From an uncultured Phycisphaerales bacterium (GTDB lineage Bacteria > Planctomycetota > Phycisphaerae > Phycisphaerales > SM1A02), in assembly GCA_949373145.1 (NCBI GenBank), contig CASICI010000007.1, positions 59,499 to 123,498 on the forward strand: a stretch of DNA of 64,000 nucleotides. Reading direction: 5' to 3'. Shown here piece by piece: positions 34,921 to 43,900 of the stretch. Position 1 is the stretch's first letter. Each line of letters begins with the position of its first letter. Made by a program: the position numbers and the translations under genes. The notes beneath the pieces were generated by a model that saw nothing but the letters and a program-made list of their open reading frames with translations, had not been told where the DNA came from and did no database searches.

Positions 34921-36149
34921 ATGTCTTCGCCCCAGTATCCAGCTCGTTTTCTCTGCGTGATCACTGTGCTGTCCTGCACCCTCACCGGATGTGTGTCAAA
35001 GCAGGCTTCCAGCCCTGGAATGGCTGATTCCTCCGCGTCAGGCACGACTCGGGACAGCTTTCCTCGCCGCCACCAACGACGTCGCGCCCAAGCCTTCTGA
35101 GACGCTCCTGGTCGAAGGTGACCTGCTCACGCCGGGAACTACCGCCCAATGTCGAGAGCATCAATGCCATCCTTGATGAGATGCTCGCCGGACATGAGGC
35201 CCTCAAGGTCCGCAAGGCTGTGGGCGTCGAGCCGAGTCTCTCGTCGCCCGAATCGGCCCAGCCCTCCTCGAACGACTTTGCACTCGCTTCGGACACGCTC
35301 TCGGTGCAGTCCGAGCTGATCGCACGAACAGTGGCTTCAGCGGTCGAGACCTCAGCCCCCGATGAGGCTTCCACGCTGACCGAGACCCCTGCCTCGATTC
35401 GAACCGACCACCGAGATGATTCGCACCTTGATGTCGTCCGCGGCGCGCAGCGATGCGCCTTTGAAGCAACACCTCGCGCTGGCGATGCTGATGGCATGGG
35501 TGTCTCCTGAAAAGCCCTTCGAGCCAGCAGGGCTGACTGAATTGACCGAAGAGGAACGAGCCGTCGTCTCAATCGTCTACGAACACTTCAAGTCATTGGG
35601 CACGGATCTCGACGATGGTGGCGGAGAGGCCGATCTCCTCACGGCACTCACGGGAATCATCGATGCCGTCGAGGGTCAGTCGCCCTTTCAAGATCTCCCG
35701 CATGGAACTCTGCAGCTGGGTTCGTGACTTTGGTGATGTCGATGTGATCGAACCATTGACGTTTTCCCTCCCAAGGACGCCCGCGCTTCATCTGGTACGT
35801 GGAACTTGATGGGGTGTCACCGACCCCAGAGCGCGACCACCGGAGAATGGGCGCATGAGTTCGACGTCAAGGTCGAGGTTCTGACGAAGGACACCGGTAT
35901 CCCCGGTCATCAGCCCCGTCGAAGACCGGGTTCGGTACGCCCTCGAGCACACGGCTGAGAGATCTCTTTTCTGAGGAACATTCTGGAAATCCCCCGAGGA
36001 TCTCCAGTTCGATTGGTACACCACCAAGGTCACGATCACCGAAGTCGCCTCGGGAATCCGATCTCAAAAGAGTCTTGATCTTCTCTGGGTCCCCAATCTG
36101 GCTGCCGGCGAAGGCCCATTTCCTCAGACAGGCCGCTGTGGACGAATGA
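34921..36149 (+). pseudogene. secreted lipoprotein gene broken by many frame changes
   Basis: A lipoprotein signal starts at 34921 (MSSPQYPARFLCVITVLSC, lipobox LTGC). Coherent protein text then continues through all three frames: SETLLVEGDLLTPGT, NVESINAILDEMLAGHEALK, EPTTEMIRTLMSSAARSDAP, RMELCSWVRDFGDVDVIEP, RFIWYVELDGVSP, GEWAHEFDVKVEVLTKDTG, VEDRVRYALEHTAERSL and QFDWYTTKVTITEVASG. The joins fall at short runs: TTT 35059, CCC 35145, about 35399, CCC 35697, TTTT 35762, CCCC 35824, CCCC 35901, TTTT 35967 and CCCCC 35991. Removing bases from these runs restores one frame of about 400 codons. The family is unknown. End near 36149 inferred from AAVDE then TGA, which needs one more correction. 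Confidence 0.65.
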
Positions 36150-36195
36150 ACCCCAGGGTCGTCCGGTCATCCTCGGGGTGGTAGCATCTCGAATC

Positions 36196-37157
36196 ATGAC
36201 CTGGAGTACCAACCAGAATGAGAACCTCCTGAGACTCGAAGGCCCTGTCCGCCTTCGAGATTCAACTGATCCTCGACGATGCACGGGCTCTTCGCGACCA
36301 TGCCCGAGGTGACGATGCTCAACGGCTGTGTGGTTGCCAATCTCTTCTTCGAAGACTCCACTCGGACTCGCGGCTCCTTCGAAACGGCTGCCATTCGACT
36401 TGGCGGTCACCCCATCACTCTGACCTCGTCTGGTTCGAGTGTGGCGAAAGGTGAGACCCTCATCGATACCGCGCTTCAATTCGATGCGATGGGGGCTGAT
36501 GTCATCGTGGTGCGCAGTGGTCTCAACGGTGGTGCGGAATTGGTGGCGGAGGCGTGTGACGCTGCGGTCATCAATGCCGGGGATGGCCGACATGAACATC
36601 CAACGCAGGCACTTCTCGACTTCTTCGTCATGCAGGATCATCTGGGTGATCTTTCTGGAAAAAGAGTCCTGATCGTCGGCGACATCACGAACAGTCGAGT
36701 CGCGCGTTCTCACCTTCATGGCCTGCGAGCACTTGGCGCGCACGTGACATTCGTTGGCCCCCCCGGGCTGGTGGATGATTCCTTCACGTCGATTCTCCCG
36801 TGCGATGGCGTGACGGTGTCACATGATTTCGATGCCTCGATTCCCGAGGCCGATGCCATCATCATGTTGAGAATTCAGCGCGAAAGAGGCTCAAGCTCAT
36901 ACATATCAACTGATTACAGATCTGGATATGGAATGACTTCCGAGCGTGCGTCACGGCTCACCGCTCAGCAGATCATTCTGCATCCGGGTCCGGTCAATCG
37001 AGGGGTCGAATTGGATTCGATGGTCCTTGACGAGCATCCTGGATCAGTGGTCTTGGAGCAGGTGGCCGCGGGCGTTCTCGTCCGGGCGGCGGTTTTGAAA
37101 AGGGCGGTGGGTGGTGAATTCTCCGCTCATGAGGGTGAAACGAAGTCGATCTCCTGA
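36196..37157 (+). pseudogene. pyrB: aspartate carbamoyltransferase, catalytic chain, with two frame breaks near its 5' end
   Basis: From about 36310 the frame is intact and clearly PyrB: NGCVVANLFFEDSTRTRGSFE (carbamoyl-phosphate loop), the SVAKGETL loop, DGRHEHPTQALLDFF, and the HPGPVNRG block. The N-terminus is split: the start at 36196 gives NENLLRLEG, the next frame gives LSAFEIQLILDDARALRDHA, and the third continues to the end. Deleting a C from CCC at 36243-36245 and another at 36303-36305 rejoins all three into a normal chain of about 320 residues. An essential pyrimidine gene with two such breaks beside a similarly damaged gene points to sequence error. The carA start is 27 kb away. 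Confidence 0.88.
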
Positions 37158-37168
37158 GTCATTGGTCC

Positions 37169-37249
37169 GGGAATCACTCTTTACTCAACCCCTTGACCGC
37201 AAAATGCCGATTCTTCGCTGACGGGTTCACTTCATTAATGGTGATTCCC
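37169..37249. repeat. long-spaced inverted repeat upstream of the exopolysaccharide locus
   Basis: GGGAATCAC (37169-37177) and its exact complement GTGATTCCC (37241-37249) flank 63 bases. They lie between pyrB and the Wza-like gene and could form a stem in the leader RNA or a binding site for a dimeric regulator. The arms are only nine bases long, so chance is possible. Confidence 0.35.
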
Positions 37250-37341
37250 TTCGTCTAGGTTGGTACTCTTGATGACATCAGAAGCATCCGTTTCTGTTCT
37301 TCCGCTCGTCGGAAAAAAAAGATCGCTCTGGGAGCAGACAG

Positions 37342-38892
37342 TTGATCATGCGCTTGAAGAATGAGATCCGTTACCTCCAGCATCTTTTCATGGTGATGTT
37401 CTTTCTGGTGTTTTCCATCGGATGTGAAGTCGACAACTACATGGACCCGAGCAAGACCGGGTACTTTGAGTTTGCTCCGACGACCATGCCGATTCTGGAG
37501 CGCATCGATGTGATCCAGATCGCCGAAAAGCCCTTCGCGGAAATCACCCAGCCAGTACCCGAGGATCTCTTCCCCGGAAGTCTTGAATATCGTCTGCGTG
37601 CAGGTGACGTCGTTCAATGTCAGATCTACGACCTCGTGGCCGCCGATCAGATGGACGTTTCGATCTGTCTCGTCGACCAGTCGGGAAACATCCGACTCCC
37701 AACACTTGGTGATGTTTCAGCTGCCGGCTTCACATTGTCCGGTCTTGAAGATGAAATCGCAGATCGGCTCAAGGGCTCGATCACCGACCCGCTGATCACA
37801 GTGACCCTTCAAAGTGGTCAGAGTTTCGAATTCACCATCTACGGCGTCGTCAACGGCACCGGTGTCTATTCGATTCCTCGTCCCGACTATCGAGTCATGG
37901 ACGGGCTCGCGATGGCCGGTGGCACGCTCGCCACAACGGAAAACATTTATGTGATCAGAGAAATCCCTTTGAATGAGCGAGTGAATTCCGATTTCAAGAA
38001 TCGCAAACAGGGTGATGGTACCTCGTCCTCCTCACGCTCCGACTCGACGACGTCGACGAACACGTCCTCTTCGTCGGACGACATCAACAGTCTGATCGAT
38101 CAGCTCGACAACTCAGGATCCTCGAATCGTTCCGGAACTCCCGGTATGGTCCGGCAGGACGATGATTCACTGCTCGACCTCGATGGTCTCGATCAACCGA
38201 GCAATTCCACAGCCACCGGCAATGCCACGAGTGGCGATCAGAGCTATCGAAGGCCCGCCGAGTTCAAGGGTGGCTCGACCTCTGGATATCGTTTCGATCA
38301 GAAGCGTGAGGTCTGGGTGCCCGTCGGTGGTGGGCAGCAGGATGTCGAGATGATGCTCCCCGTCAATGACGGCACTTCTCGTTCACGGTCCTACGCCACC
38401 AGAGTGATTCAGATCGACTATCAGCGCCTCGCGCGCGGAGACAGTGAACTCAACGTGGTGATTCGACCCGAAGATCGAATCTTCGTCGAGCCTTCCACCG
38501 AAGGCAACGTGTACATCGGCGGCGAAATCAATCGACCAGGTGTCTTCACTCTCCCCAGAGCCGGTCGCCTGACTCTGAGCCGACTGATCTCAGCGGCCGG
38601 TGGCTTCGGCCAGCTTGCGATCCCCTCGCGCGTGGACTTGATCCGAAAGATCGGACCCAATCGCGAAACCGCGATCCGAGTGAACCTCTCGGCAATTCGC
38701 AATCGGAGTGAGCCCGATCTCTACATGCAGCCCGATGATCATGTGATCATCGGTACGAATTTCTGGGCACAGCCTCTGGCCGTGGTCAGAAATGGTTTCA
38801 GAGCAAGTTATGGATTCGGATTCCTTCTCGATCGCAACTTCGGTAACGACGTTTTCGGGCCTCCTCCCACCAACATCGGAAACTTTAACTAA
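37342..38892 (+). CDS. polysaccharide export lipoprotein, Wza-like
   Basis: About 516 aa. GGAG at 37331-37334 sits 7 bases before a TTG at 37342 and 13 before an ATG at 37348; either may start the protein. The signal peptide ends in a lipobox FSIGC. The polysaccharide export domain begins EYRLRAGDVVQCQIYDL and continues VDQSGNIRLPTLGDVSAAGFT. A SLBB-type repeat follows (FTIYGVVNGTGVYSIPR), then a low-complexity Ser/Thr/Asp insertion of about 120 residues (residues 220-330), and a second SLBB-like domain (GNVYIGGEINRPGVFTLPRA). Wza proteins form the outer-membrane channel for polysaccharide. The insertion is unusual. Confidence 0.88.
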   Translation: MIMRLKNEIRYLQHLFMVMFFLVFSIGCEVDNYMDPSKTGYFEFAPTTMPILERIDVIQIAEKPFAEITQPVPEDLFPGSLEYRLRAGDVVQCQIYDLVAADQMDVSICLVDQSGNIRLPTLGDVSAAGFTLSGLEDEIADRLKGSITDPLITVTLQSGQSFEFTIYGVVNGTGVYSIPRPDYRVMDGLAMAGGTLATTENIYVIREIPLNERVNSDFKNRKQGDGTSSSSRSDSTTSTNTSSSSDDINSLIDQLDNSGSSNRSGTPGMVRQDDDSLLDLDGLDQPSNSTATGNATSGDQSYRRPAEFKGGSTSGYRFDQKREVWVPVGGGQQDVEMMLPVNDGTSRSRSYATRVIQIDYQRLARGDSELNVVIRPEDRIFVEPSTEGNVYIGGEINRPGVFTLPRAGRLTLSRLISAAGGFGQLAIPSRVDLIRKIGPNRETAIRVNLSAIRNRSEPDLYMQPDDHVIIGTNFWAQPLAVVRNGFRASYGFGFLLDRNFGNDVFGPPPTNIGNFN

Positions 38893-38952
38893 GTCATCGG
38901 TGGTCCATCTTCAAGGCCTTATACTCCAATGACTTGCAGTATCAAGGTCTTC

Positions 38953-39184
38953 ATGACAGCGTCCTACCCGTGAGATTCCACTCGAAAATTCCAAGTCAAA
39001 CGAACCGCTGGGGGGGGTGCGTTCGTATTGATCGAATAGGTCTTTGGAGATCATCAAGCGGGTTTTTCTTCAAGATCACAGCCATCTCCATGATGGTTTG
39101 CACGTCATTGGACAGGATGTCCAAGTTGTCACTGCCAATCCTCTTCTCGTTGTGGATGCGCGAGGGGAACAGGTCGATGAGTAG
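38953..39184 (+). pseudogene. small gene hidden by homopolymer frame breaks, upstream of the exosortase gene
   Basis: The stretch between the exporter and exosortase genes has no intact frame, but coherent text appears if runs are shortened. From the ATG at 38953 one reads MTASYREIPLENSKSNEPLG, then GAFVLIDRSLEIIKRVFLQD, then VTANPLLVVDARGEQVDE and a TAG at 39182, three bases before the next ATG. This needs one C fewer at 38967-38969, two G fewer in the eight-G run 39010-39017, and one A fewer at 39035-39036. The product would be about 75 aa with no recognised domain. The last 45 codons are intact as read. Speculative but consistent with other breaks in the window. Confidence 0.4.
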
Positions 39185-39187
39185 ATC

Positions 39188-40993
39188 ATGAGCACGCTCA
39201 CAGGTCAGAGCCATGTGCCTCCGGAGGAAAACCTTCCACCCGGAGAGTACATCCCAAGTCCAACCATCCTCTGGATGTGTGCACTGTCGATCGCATTGAC
39301 TCTGGGTCTGAGTTTCTGGACCTTCTTCAACATGCAATTCCGGCTCGCGATCGCCGAACCCTCCGACTGGGGTCACATCTTCGTGGTCCCGTTGATCGCC
39401 GTCTGGTTCATCTGGTTGAACAAGGATGACATCACTTCCAAGGCATTCTCTCCATCCTGGGCAGGTCTGGGTTTCATCGCCTTCGGAATTCTGATCTTCA
39501 CCATCGGTTCGATCGGTCCGAAGCAGTTGATCCATCATCTCGTTCGTGCAGGTGGTGTGTTCTGGGCGGTCTTTGGTCTGATGGTTCTCTTCACGGGATG
39601 GCGTGGGTTGAGGCTGATGTCCTTCCCTCTCTTCTACACCTTCGTGTTCGGTGTGGTGATCACGAAGCGCATCATGACTCCCATCACGAACGACCTGCAG
39701 GACATCTCCGCTCGCGGGGCCTGGTTCTGCCTCCGGTTGCTGGGATTCGACGTCGACCTCGCGGGAAACACGTTGACCCTTTATCGAGGTCTCGAATCAT
39801 TTCCTTTGAACGTCGCTGAAGCCTGTTCCGGCATGAGAATGCTGGTGGCGTTTCTCGCCCTGGGTACGGCAATGGCTTATGTGGGGCTCTCCAGAAGCTG
39901 GCAGCGAATCCTGCTGGTGATACTTGGTGTTCCGGTTGCGATCTTCGTCAACGTGCTCAGGGTGCTGACGCTGGGCCTGCTCTCGCAATACGACTCGAAT
40001 TTCGTATCCGGTGACTTTCACACCTTCGTCGGACTCATCTGGCTGATTCCGGCATTCCTGGTCTTCATCTTCCTGATGTGGATCGTCCGCAAGCTCGTCG
40101 TCGAGGTACCGGTCGAGCATTCAACCTCCCAGGAAGTGAGCAGGCTGAGATTCACCGCTCCCATCGTTCCACGAGCCGTGGCTGCGATCCTCGTCTTCAT
40201 CGTCGGCGCCGCGACCCTTCGGGCTGCCGTGGTCCAGTACGGTGTCTTTCTCGAGAAGAAGACCGTGCCCCTGAGAGCTTCTCTGGACACCATCCCACCC
40301 GGACTTGGTGAGTGGACGCAATTCGGCAAGGAAGCCGACTACAGCGATGCCATCCAGGAATCGCTCGGCACGAATCTGTTCATCGATCGAAACTACGTCA
40401 ACGACGATGATTCAGTCGTCGGGATGTCGTTGCATATCGCCTACTACACCGGCGCGATCGATGATGTTCCTCACATTCCAGAACGCTGTTGGTACGCCTC
40501 CGGTCTCAATCAAATGACGGATGGAGAGGTCTTTCCTCTCGAGCTTGGTCAGGAATCATGGCTGCCGACGAAGCTGAGCAATGAAGCGACCGGCGAGGCG
40601 TATCGAAACACTCAGGTCGAGCATCCGGTCACCGGTCGGATTCAAACCGTGAACATGCCTATCGGCGACATGGAGATTCGTGTGATCGTGTTTGAAAACG
40701 CGAAGAACCCCTCCATTCGCACCGTAGGCGGATATTTCTTCATCGCCAATGGCAGACTCACACCAAGTTCGTTCGGGGTTCGAAATCTCGCATTCGATTG
40801 GACCGAGGAATACGCCTACTACTGCAAGGTTCAGTTCTCCGCGTCCTACCGGGTGGAGAATAACGATGATTCATACCTCATTGAATATAGAAATTCCGTT
40901 GAAGAGCTCTCGAAGGAACTGCTCCCGCAGTTGATGAGATGCCTTCCCGACTGGTCAGAAATTGAAAACCCACCGACTGAGAGTGCGAACTGA
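39188..40993 (+). CDS. exosortase fused to an EpsI-type domain
   Basis: A 601-aa protein. Residues 25-300 are an eight-helix exosortase with the expected catalytic set: Cys213 in AEACSGMRMLVAF, Arg258 in NVLRVLTLGLL and His278 in DFHTFVGLIW. Residues 325 to the end form the EpsI-like extracellular part with HIAYYTGAIDDVPHIPERCW. Exosortases cleave PEP-CTERM tails and pass proteins to the outer surface, often in polysaccharide loci such as this one. It is translationally coupled to the TPR gene (TGATG). A PEP-CTERM-like substrate is encoded at 10.0-10.6 kb. Confidence 0.92.
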   Translation: MSTLTGQSHVPPEENLPPGEYIPSPTILWMCALSIALTLGLSFWTFFNMQFRLAIAEPSDWGHIFVVPLIAVWFIWLNKDDITSKAFSPSWAGLGFIAFGILIFTIGSIGPKQLIHHLVRAGGVFWAVFGLMVLFTGWRGLRLMSFPLFYTFVFGVVITKRIMTPITNDLQDISARGAWFCLRLLGFDVDLAGNTLTLYRGLESFPLNVAEACSGMRMLVAFLALGTAMAYVGLSRSWQRILLVILGVPVAIFVNVLRVLTLGLLSQYDSNFVSGDFHTFVGLIWLIPAFLVFIFLMWIVRKLVVEVPVEHSTSQEVSRLRFTAPIVPRAVAAILVFIVGAATLRAAVVQYGVFLEKKTVPLRASLDTIPPGLGEWTQFGKEADYSDAIQESLGTNLFIDRNYVNDDDSVVGMSLHIAYYTGAIDDVPHIPERCWYASGLNQMTDGEVFPLELGQESWLPTKLSNEATGEAYRNTQVEHPVTGRIQTVNMPIGDMEIRVIVFENAKNPSIRTVGGYFFIANGRLTPSSFGVRNLAFDWTEEYAYYCKVQFSASYRVENNDDSYLIEYRNSVEELSKELLPQLMRCLPDWSEIENPPTESAN

Positions 40994-43900
40994 TGGCAAG
41001 TAAACTCAACAAGAAATTCATCGCGATCCTCGCTGGCGCACTTCTTTTCGCCTGCGTGGGCATCGCCGCGATCGCCTTTTACATCATTTCTGGTGATGCG
41101 AATCGTGCCTACCAGAATGCGATGGATGAAGAGAAGCAGGGAAACTATGACGACGCACTGAATTACATCGGTCGTGCGATCGGCAAGGATCCAAGCAATC
41201 AGTCCTACTACGACGACTACGAACGGATCCTCCTTCAGGTGGTTCCTGAAACCGAGGCGGAAGCCGTCGAGCGGTATCAGCGACAGTACATCCCATTGAT
41301 GGAACAGCGCATCGGTTTCTTCCAGGGTGACTCGGAGGCCTGGTCGGATCTGCTGCAGATCTATCTCGATCGTGCGAATGTGTTCCCGTTACCTGTGTAC
41401 TGGGAAGCCGTGATGGACGCTTCCGGCCGGATGCTCGAGGAGTTTCCCGAGGAAGGACCAGCCAATCGTTTCGCGCGTGACACACGCCTGCTTGCGATGT
41501 CCAAGACATACGATCTTCTCAAGCTCAACGAACAGGACGAATTCAACTCCACGCTCGACGAGGCGTTGGCATCCGACAGTCCCTCGAGCATCGTCTGGGA
41601 AGTCGGAATGAAGCGGCGCATCGAAGATGCGGTGGGGTACAAGAACAGCAACGACACGCTCAGACTGTCTCAGGCACTCATGGGTGAAAAGGATGGATTC
41701 GATGTGCTTTTCGAAGGGTTCTCGAAGAGTGGCATGGAGTACACGCCCGGGATACGCCAAGCTCGCCTGAAACGCCTGCTTCTCATGAATACGCCACCTC
41801 TCGACGAGATCGGGGATGAGAAGACGCTTGCCGATGAATATTTCAGAGAGGTCTGCGATCGAATGCTCGCAGCGGGCCCAGACGCAGTCGATCCAGTGGA
41901 TGTCGATGATGTCAGATCGATGTTGACCACGGGAATCATGGATCTCAATGATTCGCGACCCAAGGTTCTCGAGCTTTTCGAGGCCGGAGTTCTGCCACTC
42001 GATCTGCAATTGCTGTACGCATCGAATTACATCATCGAGGACCCCACGGGTGCCGCCGAAGTCTCACGTGCGATCATCGCAGCGCCTCGTGAATCCGTCG
42101 GATTGATGTCTCTGGTGCAGCCTACGGCACGCCGGAATGCATCCATCGTGCTCTTTGACAGTGCCTTCAACGCATTTTTCATTGCAGAAAATGACCCGGA
42201 TGCTGAAAATTTGGTCACCATTTCGGACATTGAAGCCAATGCTCAGATCGTCAAGAATCTATTTGCAGGTGTAGCCTCTCAGAAGGATGTGGAGCTCTAC
42301 ATCGACGGCAGTCTCGCGATTCTCGAAGATGACATGTCGCTTGCACGCGCGAAACTTTCGGAACTTCAGAATTCGAATTTCATCAAACGGAACGGGATCG
42401 CCACCAGATATCTCCCGCGCTTGATTCTCGCATTCCAGAAGACAGGTGAACGTGGCGCGGCCACCGAAGTTCTCGCCGATTTTCTCAGCGGTGTTCCAAT
42501 CGACAAGCTGGGTCCACTACGAATCTCCTACGCCCTGGAACTTCTCAATCAAGGGCGGAAGAATGAAGGCATCATCCAGTTGAACGGAGTGCTCAAAGGC
42601 GACCCGGGAAACAAGGCCGCCCTGTCACTTCTTCAGCAGGCCAGTGAAAACAGTGCGCAACTCGGGAGCATCGTCGAAAGTTCGTCGACCGTCGCCGATC
42701 GCTCCTACCAGCGAATTCAAAATGCGGTTTCCGAGGGACGTCTCGAAGACGCCCTGCAGATGGCACAGGTCTTGAGCGAGCTTTCCGACGACGACAACAC
42801 GAAGAATCTCGTGGCATTGCTCTACTTCAGATTGAATCGCTTCGAGGAAGCTGAACAGACCCTCAATGAAATCAGTGATTCGGATCAGAGCCTCGCCGCA
42901 CAACAGCTCAGACTTCTGATGTCGTCCGATGATCCTATCGAGCGACTTCGACTTTCGTCCGCCGTCGTTCATGATGATCCGGCCAGTCAGAATGCTCTGT
43001 TTTTCTCAGATCTCCTCCGCTACGTTCGTGCCAACGACGTGTCCGATGAATCGGAGCGTGCCTTGATCGCTGCGGCCTTCGATGAAGCGATCAACGACCT
43101 TTCATTGGACAGAGATGTAAGACGCAATTTCTTCGGTACGACTCTTCTCGCCGACTCCTTGAATCTCGGCACCGCCGAGTCGGGCGAAATGACCCGGCGG
43201 GTGCTCGAAGCGATTCGATCCGTTGAGAATGATGAGGTCGAACTGGTCAACACGGAAGCCGTCTTCGCTTCACATAACGGTGATTACCAGCGCTCCATCG
43301 AGTTGCTTCAACCGCTCATCGACCGCGGCATCGCTTCTGAAGAGACATACCTGATGCATGCTCTCGGGCTTGAGAGTCTGGGTCGCAACCAGGAAGCCGT
43401 CGAGTCCATGCGCCTGGCGTTCAACAAGTCCCCGGGAAATGTCTACCTCATCAAGCGCTACGCGAATCTTCTGGAATCGGTCGGAGAGCGTGATCGTGCG
43501 CTGGGGGTTCTGAGAAACGCGGTTCTTGCTCCAGTCACCCGTGGATTGATCCTCGAGCAGTGGCTCGCCATCGAAGCAGAAGTCGGCAATTCCGATGTCG
43601 CGCTCGCTGAGCGTCAGGCAATCTACGAAAGTGACATCACGGACTCGATCGGAATGTCCGAACCGATCATCAACATGTACAACGCGGTCAAGTACGCTCA
43701 GTTGTTGATGACCGTCGCGCCAAATCGAATCTACATCCTGAATAATCAGGGGTCACCGCGTTTCACTGCGAACTCATGGAACGCGTTGGGTGCGAAGCAA
43801 CGTCGAGAACTTCTCTCAGACTGTCGCCAGACGCTTCAAGAAAGAGGATTCAACACGCTGGACTCCCTCGAGAAGAACGCCAGAAACCAGGACGAGGTCC

